A DNA stretch of 48,087 nt. It comes from Acidobacteriota bacterium. GTDB taxonomy: Bacteria > Acidobacteriota > Terriglobia > Acidiferrales > UBA7541. This document shows, piece after piece, positions 35,809-44,227 of this stretch. The notes beneath the pieces were generated by a model, which did not search any database, was not told where the DNA came from, and saw nothing but the letters and a program-made list of their open reading frames with translations. Position 1 is the stretch's first letter, and each line of letters opens with the position of its first letter. The DNA is taken from positions 1 to 48,087 of the forward strand of contig JAJPIE010000006.1 of assembly GCA_021324935.1 (NCBI GenBank), in the 5' to 3' direction. The translations under genes and the position numbers were made by a program.

Positions 35809-36123
35809 ATGGACGAGAAGCAGGTTGTCCCGCCGGGGCAGGTGCAGATCAAGGCGGACGAAAAGGAATTGCAAGGCGCTTACAGCAACCTGGTGATGAT
35901 CCAGCACCACGCCGAAGAGTTCACGCTGAACTTCGTGTACGTCTTTCCGAACGGCACGCACGGCAAGCTGATGAGCAGCGTGATCGTGAGCCCCGGTCAC
36001 GCCAAGCGCATCTGGCGGGCGCTGGGCGAGAACATTTCGCGGTTTGAGGCGCAGCACGGCCCGATCAAGGAAGGTCCGGAAGGCGGGCCGATGCCCGGCG
36101 CGAACATCGGGTTCGTGCAATAG
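35809..36123 (+). CDS. DUF3467-family protein
   Basis: From the ATG at 35809 with GGGGAGAGAA upstream, the product has 104 residues. It reads as DUF3467: VQIKADEKELQGAYSNLVMIQHHAEEFTLNFVYVFP followed by PGHAKRIWRALGENISRFEAQHGPI, the pattern I associate with this family. The biochemical role is unknown. The gene precedes pxpB by 23 bases, so the two may be co-transcribed, but I know of no functional link between them. No signal peptide or membrane segment is present. Confidence 0.85.
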   Translation: MDEKQVVPPGQVQIKADEKELQGAYSNLVMIQHHAEEFTLNFVYVFPNGTHGKLMSSVIVSPGHAKRIWRALGENISRFEAQHGPIKEGPEGGPMPGANIGFVQ

Positions 36124-36146
36124 GGAGCGGGGCGCGGGGAGAAGCA

Positions 36147-36821
36147 GTGCGATTTCAGGCCGCAAGCGACCAGGCGCTGCTGGTGTACTTGGGAGAAGAA
36201 ATCGGCGCGGCGACGCATCAACGCGTGGTGCGGCTGCTGCACCTGTTGCAATGCGAGCGGGTCGCGTGGATCCGCAACATCCAGCCGGCGTATAGTTCCC
36301 TGCTGATTTCCTTCGATGCCAGGGCGGTGGACCACGCCGAAGCGCAGGCGAGAATCACCGAATACGAAAAACGAGCGGAAACGCTGCCGGCGACGAAAGC
36401 GCGGCTGGTGGAGGTACCGGTGTGCTATGGCGGGGAGTTCGGGCCGGATCTGGACGCGGTGGCGGCGAAGAACGGGCTGACGGCAGCGAAAGTAATCGCG
36501 CTGCATTGCACGCGCACGTACCACGCGTATTTTTTGGGATTCGCGCCGGGCTTCGCGTATCTGGGCGACGTGGCAAGAGAGATTGCCATGCCGCGGCTGG
36601 AAACTCCGCGCAAGGAAGTGCCCGCGGGAAGCGTGGCCATCGCGGGACGCCAGACGGCGGTCTATCCCTTCGCCACGCCGGGCGGCTGGCGGCTGATTGG
36701 CAGGACACCGCTGGAAATTTTCAAGAAGGACCGCGAGCCGATGGGATGGATCGCCATCGGCGACCAGGTGCGTTTCCGGCCGATCTCGCGCGAGGAATAC
36801 GCGTGGAGAAGCCGCGCATGA
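36147..36821 (+). CDS. pxpB: 5-oxoprolinase subunit PxpB (KipI-like)
   Basis: The 224-residue protein starts at the GTG at 36147 with GGGGAGAAG upstream. It matches PxpB/KipI (carboxyltransferase CT_C_D family): VPVCYGGEFGPDLDAVAAKNGLTAAKVIALHCTRTYHAYFLGFAPGFAYLG followed by PRLETPRKEVPAGSVAIAGRQTAVYPFATPGGWRLIGRTPL. With PxpC and PxpA it opens the ring of 5-oxoproline to L-glutamate, using ATP, which recycles a damaged metabolite that forms spontaneously from glutamate. It is translated in a chain with pxpC (ATGA overlap at 36818-36821). Confidence 0.95.
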   Translation: MRFQAASDQALLVYLGEEIGAATHQRVVRLLHLLQCERVAWIRNIQPAYSSLLISFDARAVDHAEAQARITEYEKRAETLPATKARLVEVPVCYGGEFGPDLDAVAAKNGLTAAKVIALHCTRTYHAYFLGFAPGFAYLGDVAREIAMPRLETPRKEVPAGSVAIAGRQTAVYPFATPGGWRLIGRTPLEIFKKDREPMGWIAIGDQVRFRPISREEYAWRSRA

Positions 36822-37759
36822 GTTCGCTGGTGGTGGAATCGCCGGGGCTGCTGAGCACGGTGCAGGATCTGGGGCGCCCGGGTTTTGGCGCAGTGGGCGT
36901 TTCGCCTTCGGGAGCGGCCGATCCGGTGGCGCTGCAAATCGGCAACCGGCTGGTGGGCAATGCTCCGGGCAAAGCGGCGCTGGAGATGACGCTGGCGGGC
37001 GGAACGTTTGCGTTTCCGGAAGGCGGAGTGATCTGCCTGGCTGGCGCAGATTTTGGAGCACAGCTCGGCGGAAAAGAACTGACAACATGGAGGGCGCACG
37101 CAATCCTGCCGGGGAAGCGTGTGACGCTTGGCGCAACGCGGGATTTTGCGCGATGTTATCTCTGCGTGGCGGGGGGCATCGTGGTGGAGGAATTTCTGGG
37201 GAGCGCGTCCACGCATCTTCTGAGCGGATTGGGGGGCTGGCAAGGGCGCGCGTTGAAAAAGGGCGATATCCTGCCGGTGGGTGAAGTGACACAGCGGATC
37301 CGCCAGCGGAAAATGAAAAGTGGCGTGCTGGAAGCGCTGCGGCCGAGGAAGACGTTGCGCGTGACGCGAGGGCCGCAGTGGGAATGGTTTGCGGAAGAGA
37401 TGCGCAAGAAGCTGTTCGAGGAGGAATTTTTGGTGAGCCAGGAGTCGAACCGCATGGGCCTGCGACTGGAGGGGCCAAGGCTGGCCACGCGCGAGAAGCG
37501 CGAAATGATCAGCGAAGGCGCGCCGCTGGGGGCGATCCAGGTGACACCGTCGGGGCAGGCGATCGTTTTGTTCGTGGAGCAACAGACCACAGGCGGCTAT
37601 CCAAAGATCGCCAACGCGATTGGAGCGGACCTGCACAGGCTGGGACAGTTGCGGCCGCGGGATACGGTGCGATTTTCCGAAGTGTCGTTCGAACAGGCGC
37701 GAGCATTGTGGATCGAGCAGCAGGGATTGCTGAATTCGGAGGAGCAGCTTTTCGCATGA
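36818..37759 (+). CDS. pxpC: 5-oxoprolinase subunit PxpC (KipA-like)
   Basis: The 313-residue product has the N-terminal signature VVESPGLLSTVQDLGRPGFGAVGVSPSGAADPVALQIGN of the KipA/PxpC (CT_A_B) family and the C-terminal ITEGAPLGAIQVTPSGQAIVLFVEQQTTGGYPKIANAI-like stretch (here MISEGAPLGAIQVTPSGQA...QQTTGGYPKIA). It forms the PxpBC part that acts on the substrate together with PxpA. The start ATG overlaps the pxpB stop and its stop overlaps the pxpA start, each by four bases. Confidence 0.95.
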   Translation: MSSLVVESPGLLSTVQDLGRPGFGAVGVSPSGAADPVALQIGNRLVGNAPGKAALEMTLAGGTFAFPEGGVICLAGADFGAQLGGKELTTWRAHAILPGKRVTLGATRDFARCYLCVAGGIVVEEFLGSASTHLLSGLGGWQGRALKKGDILPVGEVTQRIRQRKMKSGVLEALRPRKTLRVTRGPQWEWFAEEMRKKLFEEEFLVSQESNRMGLRLEGPRLATREKREMISEGAPLGAIQVTPSGQAIVLFVEQQTTGGYPKIANAIGADLHRLGQLRPRDTVRFSEVSFEQARALWIEQQGLLNSEEQLFA

Positions 37760-38529
37760 GGCGCATCGATCTGAACTGCGACATGGGCGAGCTGCCGGAG
37801 ATGCTGGCGGACGGCACGCAGGAAGCGCTGCTGCACTTCGTCACTTCGGCGAATGTGGCCAGCGGTGGTCACGCCGGCGATGCGGCGATGATGCGCGCGA
37901 CGATCGAGCAGGCGCTGCGTCATGGCGTGGCCGTGGGCGCGCATCCGGGCTATGAGGACCGCGAGAATTTCGGGCGGCTGGAGCTGGCCTTGGCGCCGGA
38001 GGCAATCCGCGACTCGGTGTACCGGCAAGTGGCGGAGTTGGCGGAGGTGGCGGAAAAATGCGGGGCGCAGGTTGCCCACGTAAAGGCCCACGGAGCGCTC
38101 TACAACCAGGCGGCGCGGGACAGGGAAGTTGCCCGCGCAGTCGCAGAGGGCGTGCAACGTTGGCGCCGGGATGTGGTTATGGTTGGCCTGGCGGGCTCCG
38201 TGATGCTGGAGGAATTCCGCGCGGCTGGATTTCACGTGGCGGCGGAAGCGTTCGCCGACCGGCGATACGAGAAGGATGGCAGCCTGCGCGCGCGAAAATT
38301 CCGCGACGCGCTGCTGGATAAGCCGGAAGCTGCGGCGGCGCAGGCGGTGCGCATTGCCGAGGGCAGCGGAGTACTGACGCGCGAAGACGAAGTTGTGCCC
38401 GTGGACGCACAAACTATCTGCATCCATGGCGATACGCCCGGCGCAGCGAGCATCGCCGAGGCGGTACGGAAGAGATTGGAAGAGTCGGGCATTAAGGTAA
38501 TCGGGCTGGGAATGTCGGATAGAAAATAA
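37756..38529 (+). CDS. pxpA: 5-oxoprolinase subunit PxpA (LamB/YcsF family)
   Basis: The 257-residue product begins RIDLNCDMGELPE, then SANVASGGHAGDAAMMRATIEQALRHGVAVGAHPGYEDRENFGR, and AQVAHVKAHGALYNQAA, all characteristic of LamB/YcsF proteins. The histidines and aspartates in SGGHAGD, GAHPGY and KPHGALYN-like (here KAHGALYN) regions line the predicted active site. It works with PxpB and PxpC in ATP-dependent cleavage of 5-oxoproline. The ATG at 37756 overlaps the pxpC stop. The order B-C-A differs from the E. coli order B-C-A with Nei following, so it is the usual arrangement. Confidence 0.95.
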   Translation: MRRIDLNCDMGELPEMLADGTQEALLHFVTSANVASGGHAGDAAMMRATIEQALRHGVAVGAHPGYEDRENFGRLELALAPEAIRDSVYRQVAELAEVAEKCGAQVAHVKAHGALYNQAARDREVARAVAEGVQRWRRDVVMVGLAGSVMLEEFRAAGFHVAAEAFADRRYEKDGSLRARKFRDALLDKPEAAAAQAVRIAEGSGVLTREDEVVPVDAQTICIHGDTPGAASIAEAVRKRLEESGIKVIGLGMSDRK

Positions 38530-38547
38530 GCGTAGGCGGGCCTGCGT

Positions 38548-39177
38548 TCAGTGGCAGGCGCAGGGTTTGCCGCGCACAGCTTCGCGGGCTTCGTAGAGAA
38601 TGAACGGGATGAGCGCGATCGCGGCGATGGAATCCGCGCGTCCCAGATTCCAAACAAAGTTGGCCAGCAAGCCCGCCAGGGCGATCAACGACAAATAGCC
38701 GCACACGCTGGATTCGGCGGCGTCGGCGCGCAGCGCGGCGCTGCCGGTGGCAGCCGAAATTTTTCGTTTTTCGCGGGCGAGCCACGGCATCACCACAACG
38801 GCGGCGCACAGCACGAAAATTCCCACCAGGCTTGGCCGAGGCGGGTGATAACCGAGAAGGCCAAGGAAGGCCACCGCGGCGACAAAGGCCGCGAGCAGGA
38901 GCAAGAGGATGCCGGCGAGCCGGGCAGCGCGGCGCTCCGCGCGCTGTATCGCATCTTGGGACCTCCGCAGTGAAGCAAATCGCCAGAGGACCACGGAGGC
39001 AGACAGTAGTTCGACTAAGCTGTCGCCGCCGAAAGCCAGCAAGGCTGGACTCCGAGCGAGCCTCGCGGCCAGCAGCGAAGCTCCCGCTTCGACGGTCATC
39101 CCGGCAATGGTGAAAAGCTGAAGAAGCTGCACCCGGCGGTATACGGCATCGAACGGGGCGTGGAGTTGCTGTGCCAC
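38548..39177 (-). CDS. Cation-efflux-like membrane protein
   Basis: The chosen start is the GTG at 39177 (VAQQLHAPFDAVYRRVQLLQLFTIAGMTVEAGASL...), giving 209 residues; the frame is open to 39468 but the extra part looks non-coding. It has about six hydrophobic segments and resembles the transmembrane half of cation diffusion facilitators: FGGDSLVELLSASVVLWRF corresponds to their TM2 region (HxxxD replaced by GGDSLVE) and RADAAESSVCGYLSLIALAGLLANFVW to TM5. The cytoplasmic C-terminal domain of CDF proteins is missing; the protein ends in EAREAVRGKPCACH. A heavy-metal export role is plausible but unproven. It is the last chromosomal-type gene before the island. Confidence 0.7.
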   Translation of the reverse strand: MAQQLHAPFDAVYRRVQLLQLFTIAGMTVEAGASLLAARLARSPALLAFGGDSLVELLSASVVLWRFASLRRSQDAIQRAERRAARLAGILLLLLAAFVAAVAFLGLLGYHPPRPSLVGIFVLCAAVVVMPWLAREKRKISAATGSAALRADAAESSVCGYLSLIALAGLLANFVWNLGRADSIAAIALIPFILYEAREAVRGKPCACH

Positions 39178-39517
39178 GCCTTCATCATGCCACGAGGAAA
39201 AAGAGAAGACACCAGGCAGAGAGGTCAATTGCCAGGAAATCGAGGGTACGATAAAGTAGAAGAGTTGTTGCCACGCGTCATTGGGCCTGTAGCTCACGAG
39301 TCTGTTGTTGATTCTGCGTTGCTTAGGTCCAATTTCAGGCCCTTCAAAACCGCATTCCTGTACACAAGTTGTACACAAAATTTCTCGCCAAAAAGTGGAT
39401 TGGCCCCCTCCGTTCAGAGTACCTGTTAGCCAGTCAAATACGAGTAGTCGATTTATTCGAGTCTTCATTTCTTACCGGCTCCACTTTTGACCACAAAAAT
39501 GCAGCTATCGCGCACCG

Positions 39518-41341
39518 CTACCAATGCTGCTGGTAGTAAGCGGTCATGTGAATCGGAGCATCTCCCCCGTTGATCCAACCCTGGCACCTTGCCCAATGTC
39601 CGTCGATTTCTCCTTTGTTATCGCCTTTCACTTGGTTGAATTCGTTACTGCCTGTCGTCTGGCAAATCACCGAAGTCACCGGACCAGGCGCCTCGAACTT
39701 CAGGTCCCAGTGATCGTAAGGCGTGTTATCTCCGGCGAAACTCATCTGTGTATGAGTGAAGTTGCACCGGTGGCTTGCCGCATGATCGAAACCCGAACAG
39801 TTCGGGTCTGAATCCCAGTTCACAACGTACTTGTTTCCGTCTCGATCGGTATCGTGGAATGTCGGCGCCTGCGGTGCTGGGGGCTCCGGCCGTTTACCTG
39901 TGTCCACGTTTTCTTGCTGTGCCGCCGTCTTGGACCCAATGAATACCGCAGCGACCACTATGCAGATCGTTAAACCCGCTAGGATCAAAATCAGGCTCGT
40001 CGGCACGGGCCCTTTTACCGATTTTCCAATGATCCAAGCCAGGATTCCCACAGAGGCGATTCCGCAGGTGAAGAGCAGAACCGCAAACATGATGTGATAA
40101 GCCTGATCACTATTCAGTCCGCCCTTTGGCAAAAAGTCTTTCTCCAACGTGCTCCTGAAAACCACGAGGAGTACTCCCAAGGCTATCCCGGCCAGACCGG
40201 CAATCTGACCCAGCTTCGCGACAATCGCATTTGATATGGACAAAACCCCTCCTCCACTCCCATCGAGAGTTCCCTCTTTCGAGTCGTCGCCGCTCGATGA
40301 GACCTTCATCTCCGAGCGGCCGATCTCATATTCGTCTCCGGCGATTTTGTCTCCCGCCACTCTGTCACCAAATATGGGATTGTTGAGGATGATCGCTCGC
40401 GTCGATTGCAAAAGCTCCGTTCGCAACTCCTCATTCGTGATGATCGACTGGAGTTCGGCAAGGTCGGCGCGTCCAGTCATTACCTTTTGCAGGCTGAACG
40501 GAGCGTTTTCAAATATAGGCCGTTGCTGATCAAAATTCGTTTTGATTTCGCCGTGATATCGGTTCGTATACCATTTCAACCATTCGGCGGCAGCGTCGAT
40601 TTCCTTCGGGCTCTTGGACAAGCAGTTCACGTAGGTAACGCTGGATTGAAGCTCGCCCGACGCCGTTCGGCTCGTAAAAAAGACCATCGGGGAAATGAAT
40701 TGATCTCCGGTCGAAGGCGTCGTCCGATCCAAACGGTCAACGTACAGATACAGTTGCGGAATTCCTAACAGATGACCGAATCGCTCGGAAAGAAACGGCG
40801 GCAAAAACCACAGCCTTCCCACAATTGCAAAGCGATCTCCCATATCCACACGGTGGTGCTGCAAAAGACGATCTGGTATCGCCAGTGGCACCCCCGTATG
40901 GCAGTACCCATCGTCACTTGCGGTACACAACCAGCAATCGTCGCCCTCGATCTTCACATTTTGAAATCGGACGCTCCCCAATCCCCCTTCGATCATGCTG
41001 GCTTTTCCATGGGGATCGTAAATCTGGGCGCCATCTTGATCTTCTAAATGACTGTCCGCGACTAGGCGCCGTTCAGCAGCAAACTGTGTGTGAAAAAGGC
41101 CTGGAGACCGAGGGAACCAACCGCTGATTTGGAAATTAACAAGTCGAACCCACCGGAGAGCCGAGATCGACCCATCGATGACCTCTCGCCAAAACTCCAC
41201 ATTCGATCCATATTCCCGTTCGCCGTCCGCGTTGCGGTGATCGGGATGCTGCAGCAGATTCGCATTCTGAAGGTGGTACGCCAGGAACTCCTCGGATGAC
41301 CGGGGACTGAGGTTCGGCTGGACGTAAGTCGGTCGTGTCAA
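39518..41341 (-). CDS. Membrane protein with GD-repeat linker and exported cysteine-rich domain
   Basis: The frame is 607 codons with a TTG at 41341 as the first usable start; no ATG occurs until residue 116, so the start is uncertain. Residues 1-260 form an unknown cytoplasmic domain with a glycine-rich beta region (KIEGDDCWLCTASDDGYCHTG...GDRFAIVGRLWFL). Residues 288-318 look helical (GRADLAELQSIITNEELRTELLQ), resembling effector-associated small domains. Residues 323-338 read IFGDRVAGDKIAGDEY, a GDxxAGDxx repeat common in linkers of bacterial conflict proteins. Three membrane segments follow (about 376-396, 414-438, 449-469). The C-terminal domain (from about 480) has four cysteines (515, 526, 560, 586) in two probable disulfides, so it likely faces the periplasm. 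I do not recognise a family. Confidence 0.7.
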   Translation of the reverse strand: MTRPTYVQPNLSPRSSEEFLAYHLQNANLLQHPDHRNADGEREYGSNVEFWREVIDGSISALRWVRLVNFQISGWFPRSPGLFHTQFAAERRLVADSHLEDQDGAQIYDPHGKASMIEGGLGSVRFQNVKIEGDDCWLCTASDDGYCHTGVPLAIPDRLLQHHRVDMGDRFAIVGRLWFLPPFLSERFGHLLGIPQLYLYVDRLDRTTPSTGDQFISPMVFFTSRTASGELQSSVTYVNCLSKSPKEIDAAAEWLKWYTNRYHGEIKTNFDQQRPIFENAPFSLQKVMTGRADLAELQSIITNEELRTELLQSTRAIILNNPIFGDRVAGDKIAGDEYEIGRSEMKVSSSGDDSKEGTLDGSGGGVLSISNAIVAKLGQIAGLAGIALGVLLVVFRSTLEKDFLPKGGLNSDQAYHIMFAVLLFTCGIASVGILAWIIGKSVKGPVPTSLILILAGLTICIVVAAVFIGSKTAAQQENVDTGKRPEPPAPQAPTFHDTDRDGNKYVVNWDSDPNCSGFDHAASHRCNFTHTQMSFAGDNTPYDHWDLKFEAPGPVTSVICQTTGSNEFNQVKGDNKGEIDGHWARCQGWINGGDAPIHMTAYYQQHW

Positions 41342-41381
41342 AGTAGGTCTTTGCCTGAGGCTATCGATGTGCGGGAAGCCT

Positions 41382-41387
41382 TGTCAA
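41382..41387 (-). promoter_or_regulatory. Possible -35 box of the membrane protein gene
   Basis: TTGACA on the minus strand is followed 18 bases later by the weak -10 candidate TAGCCT (41358-41363). The implied transcript would begin very near the TTG start at 41341, so the gene may be nearly leaderless or start further in. Confidence 0.3.
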
Positions 41388-41445
41388 GACCAACACTAGT
41401 ATGCAGACTAACGGTCTACTCAACCGCTCCGCAAGGATGACGGCC

Positions 41446-41895
41446 TTAGAAAATCGGTAAGGAAGCGGGCGTGAAGAAATCCAAAACCAAGTGTGAAGCA
41501 TATCCGGCCAGCACGCCCGCAATCAACCCCACCAGGAATCGGCAGAAGAATTCCCCAAGCATGAATAAAAACTGATCAATTCCGGAAGTACTCGCCGCGC
41601 CCATCCTTGCGAATTCGTCGGCCCGTGCTCGCAGCCACACCTGCCAGTCAGGAAGATTCTGCTGCACAATACAACCAATTGCGCCGGTCAGCGCCATGGT
41701 GTGGGCGTCGGCCCTGTGCCTCGGGGAGTCGGGTGTGTCAATCCGGTCCGGCAGAACACCCCCGGCGCATCCGCCCACCGCCCCACCTAACGTTTCGGCA
41801 ATGACATGACACGGCGGCTGCCCATAGCTCATGTACAGCGCATAGGCCCCGCCGCTTGCCGTACCAACAGGCCAATGGACATCGTGATTCGGCAT
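41446..41895 (-). CDS. YdjM-like (DUF457) membrane-associated putative hydrolase
   Basis: The 149-residue product starts at the ATG at 41895 with AGAGGAG 5-8 bases upstream, a strong ribosome site. The family is recognised from PNHDVHWPVGTASGGAYA, GGVLPDRIDTPDSPRHRADAHT (the histidine and aspartate pattern expected of a metal site), and GYASHLVLDFFTPASLPIF, which closely follows the usual GYLSHLLLDxxTPxGxxLF end of YdjM proteins. At least two hydrophobic segments are present. YdjM of E. coli is annotated as a LexA-regulated inner-membrane protein. It is the last gene of the leftward operon, 34 bases after the ImmA/IrrE-like gene. Confidence 0.8.
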   Translation of the reverse strand: MPNHDVHWPVGTASGGAYALYMSYGQPPCHVIAETLGGAVGGCAGGVLPDRIDTPDSPRHRADAHTMALTGAIGCIVQQNLPDWQVWLRARADEFARMGAASTSGIDQFLFMLGEFFCRFLVGLIAGVLAGYASHLVLDFFTPASLPIF

Positions 41896-41929
41896 CCCAA
41901 CTCCTCTGATCAACCTGCAATCCGACGCA

Positions 41930-42880
41930 CTACTTCGCCGAAATTTCCAACCCAGCAGCGACGGCGACCTTCTTCGATAATGCACGCTTGTACACAAACA
42001 CCGCCAGTGTCTCGTGATGGTTGTGAAAGGCGTCCAGCTGAAACACGTGGCTTTCGCCGTTGTCGTCCCTCAACACCACCTCGTCGTCGGCGATGGGGCC
42101 GTATTTTCTCCAATTAGACTTGCTCCGCAACAGAGCAAACGCGGCGGTCTCGTCCACATTCGAAAATCGTCCCAGGAACGCCGACGAACGAATGAAATAC
42201 CGGCACGGGTCGTTCGGATCGAACTTGCCATCCGTGTACCGGGGATGTTGGCTCACCACACCGAGCGCGGGCTCGAGCATCAGCTCAACAAAACGCCAGA
42301 GGGTCGAAGTGATGCTGTTCCCGAAAGCCCCACCGATAGCTCGGATTTCTTCGAGAGTACATTTCGAATCGCGTGCGACGCGTTCGAATTCTCCCTGCAG
42401 GAACAGCAAACGTCCCGCCCCGTAGTTTGCCTCCGCTTCAATTTGGTCATGGCATACGAGATTCAATGTGAGCTTGTCATCCCCGAGCATCACCGGCCCG
42501 TGCCACTCGAGCAAGCTGTGAATCACCTCGTGGCTTTCGTTCCACCTTTGCTTAATCTCCGGCTCGGTTTGATCGATCAGGATAATCTTCCGGTCCGGAA
42601 CGTAGAGGGCCTTGAGTTCGGCTTTGCGGATCGCTTCCAACAATAAAGCGGGTCTCCGCAAGATCTGCTTTCCTGCGACCTTCAATCTGCTGATCGTTTC
42701 GCGCAGAATCCCGTCCGCGTCCTTGCTGTAATACTGCCGGTCGAGCTTCAGAAGTTCGCGAACGTCGCTTAGCCGCAGAGGCGGCCTTGGGTTCCCAAGC
42801 CCTTTTAGAACCTTACGGACTTGTTCGTCGATTTCGGCTGCTGTGGTTTTCCGAAGATACAGGTTTCGCAAAGCTCGCAC
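41930..42880 (-). CDS. ImmA/IrrE-family metallo-endopeptidase
   Basis: The 316-residue product is read from the GTG at 42880, six bases after the XRE gene stop, with only a poor ribosome site. The zinc-binding helix is HEVIH at residues 117-121 (SHEVIHSLLEWH), and a likely third ligand is in QIEAEANYGAGRLLF (glutamates 148 and 150). This is the ImmA/IrrE (DUF955) pattern. Relatives cleave a partner XRE repressor and release its target genes; the partner here would be the XRE protein encoded immediately upstream. Residues beyond 220 form an unrecognised C-terminal domain. The length exceeds the usual 150-200 residues of ImmA, suggesting an added sensory domain. Confidence 0.87.
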   Translation of the reverse strand: MRALRNLYLRKTTAAEIDEQVRKVLKGLGNPRPPLRLSDVRELLKLDRQYYSKDADGILRETISRLKVAGKQILRRPALLLEAIRKAELKALYVPDRKIILIDQTEPEIKQRWNESHEVIHSLLEWHGPVMLGDDKLTLNLVCHDQIEAEANYGAGRLLFLQGEFERVARDSKCTLEEIRAIGGAFGNSITSTLWRFVELMLEPALGVVSQHPRYTDGKFDPNDPCRYFIRSSAFLGRFSNVDETAAFALLRSKSNWRKYGPIADDEVVLRDDNGESHVFQLDAFHNHHETLAVFVYKRALSKKVAVAAGLEISAK

Positions 42881-42886
42881 CTCGTG

Positions 42887-43387
42887 CTATTTCTTCTTTG
42901 CTTCTTTCTCTTTCTGTTCGACCAAAACCTTCACGAACTCGTTGAGAGCATCGCTCTGCTCTGGATTGAGTTTCTCAACGGCCCGCGAGCGCGCTGCAAA
43001 CCGCACGGCTGCCTCCGTTAGCTCCGCCGTTGCCGCTTTGGCATTGCCGGAAAGAACCAACAATTGCGGAATCGGAAGCTTCAGCAGGTCGGCCAATCGG
43101 TGCACGGTCCTCACTTCAGGGATGTAGGACGAGTTCTCTTCAATCTCTAGTAGCTCGTCCAACTCCACTTTGGCTTTTTGCGCAACGTCTTCCATCGTCA
43201 TCCGCAGAGCTCGCCTGCGGTAGCTGATCAACGTGCTGAACGCAAAACGAACCGGTTCCCCCGCCTGCTGGACCGGCTCGGCCTTCTTGGCATGAAGCGG
43301 CTGAAGACCGACTGCGGAAATCATGCATCCGTCTTCTTCCGCCGCTCGCTTCAGAAACAATTCATCGCTCATACGCACCACTTTCAT
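42887..43387 (-). CDS. XRE-family DNA-binding protein
   Basis: The 166-residue protein starts at the ATG at 43387 (AGGGAGGAA immediately upstream) and overlaps the acetyltransferase stop by ATGA. The helix-turn-helix spans about residues 51-113: STLISYRRRALRMTMEDVAQKAKVELDELLEIEENSSYIPEVRTVHRLADLLKLPIPQLLVLSG. The N-terminal 45 residues are extra. It is followed by the ImmA/IrrE-like gene, the standard XRE-ImmA pair of conjugative elements, phages and predicted toxin-antitoxin modules. It may repress the leftward operon, the rightward ubiquitin-like operon, or both. Confidence 0.88.
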   Translation of the reverse strand: MKVVRMSDELFLKRAAEEDGCMISAVGLQPLHAKKAEPVQQAGEPVRFAFSTLISYRRRALRMTMEDVAQKAKVELDELLEIEENSSYIPEVRTVHRLADLLKLPIPQLLVLSGNAKAATAELTEAAVRFAARSRAVEKLNPEQSDALNEFVKVLVEQKEKEAKKK

Positions 43388-43989
43388 TTCCTCCCTTCTA
43401 GAAACAAGCGCGCTTGCTCGGCACTCATTTCGAAATAATGAAGCCCTTGATGATTCGGATCCGGGCCCAGGTCCGTCATGTACTTCCGGTAGAAAGCCTC
43501 CGACTGCGGCAGGGAATGCAATCCGATCCTTCCACCGAATCCTTCCTCCTCGCTTAACTCAATCGCCGCTTCTAAAAGCGCGATCCCCACACCCGAGAAT
43601 TTCGGTTCGTCCACCAAGTCTTTGAGATTCCAAGGAGCACTCTCGATGTACTCTACATAGAGCACCGCCTTGCCAGTCGGCCCGACCCGCGACGAGCGCG
43701 CAATCGTCGACGCCATCAAAAGCCCTTGCATTCGGCCCTCGCATTCGATGCCCATGCACCGATACGCCATGAAGTCGAGCAGCCCCGCCTTCTTGCTCCA
43801 ATCCCAGTGCCAGTGCTCAGGCCACGGCTCTTTCGCGTCCAGCAGCTCTCTCAACGCTTGCAACCTCTCTGGCTCCCAATCCAAATGAGTCGCCAGCAAC
43901 TCGTCTTTCGAGAGTGCGTCGACAATTTCCGCCGCGACCAGCTCCTTCTTGCCGGCTCGCTTGAGGCGCGATTTCCGCCGCGAACTCAT
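43384..43989 (-). CDS. GNAT-family acetyltransferase
   Basis: The 201-residue product has GNAT features: a beta-strand core (KAVLYVEYIESAPWNL), the acetyl-CoA-binding loop KFSGVGIALLEAAIELSEEEG at about 130-150 (G-x-G-x-A/L type), and a C-terminal GLHSLPQSEAFYRKYMTDLG that fits the substrate side. It follows a ribbon-helix-helix gene with a 4-base overlap, the layout of RHH-GNAT toxin-antitoxin modules such as TacAT or AtaRT, where the GNAT toxin acetylates charged tRNA. It is about 30 residues longer than those toxins, and its start (ATG 43989) lies inside the RHH gene end. A toxin role is plausible but not shown by any sequence motif. Confidence 0.82.
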   Translation of the reverse strand: MSSRRKSRLKRAGKKELVAAEIVDALSKDELLATHLDWEPERLQALRELLDAKEPWPEHWHWDWSKKAGLLDFMAYRCMGIECEGRMQGLLMASTIARSSRVGPTGKAVLYVEYIESAPWNLKDLVDEPKFSGVGIALLEAAIELSEEEGFGGRIGLHSLPQSEAFYRKYMTDLGPDPNHQGLHYFEMSAEQARLFLEGRK

Positions 43990-44204
43990 ATCATCATCAA
44001 CTCTTTCTGACGCTTCGCTTCGTCTTCAAAAAACAGCTTTTCGCCGCTCGCCAGACGGTGATCCACCAGTTGATATAACCGTAAGGCTTGCCGGATCACG
44101 GCCGTCTTACTCAAATCTTTCTGCGCCGACAACGCTTCTAGCACCTGCATCTCGGCATCGGTCAAATTCAAAGTCATGGTTCGCTTTGTGGTCTCTACAG
44201 CCAT
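43986..44204 (-). CDS. Ribbon-helix-helix antitoxin-like protein
   Basis: The 72-residue protein starts at the ATG at 44204 with GGAGGAGG 6 bases upstream, an ideal ribosome site. Residues 8-45 have the RHH pattern: strand RTMTLNLTDAEMQVLEALSAQKDLSKTAVIRQALRLYQL. It is first in the leftward operon, with a strong promoter upstream (44228-44255). If the GNAT protein is a toxin, this would be its DNA-binding antitoxin. The C-terminus (EKLFFEDEAKRQKELMMI) could be the toxin-binding tail. Confidence 0.8.
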   Translation of the reverse strand: MAVETTKRTMTLNLTDAEMQVLEALSAQKDLSKTAVIRQALRLYQLVDHRLASGEKLFFEDEAKRQKELMMI

Positions 44205-44227
44205 CACGGGCCTCCTCCAACACAAGA

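Noticed and set aside
39283..39342. tRNA-Ile-like ends (GGGCCTGTAGCTCA and CAGGCCC 60 bases apart)
   Set aside because: The inner sequence has no anticodon or T-arm and the total length is too short. CTGTAGCTCA is also part of the dispersed repeat family, so a decayed repeat copy explains it better.
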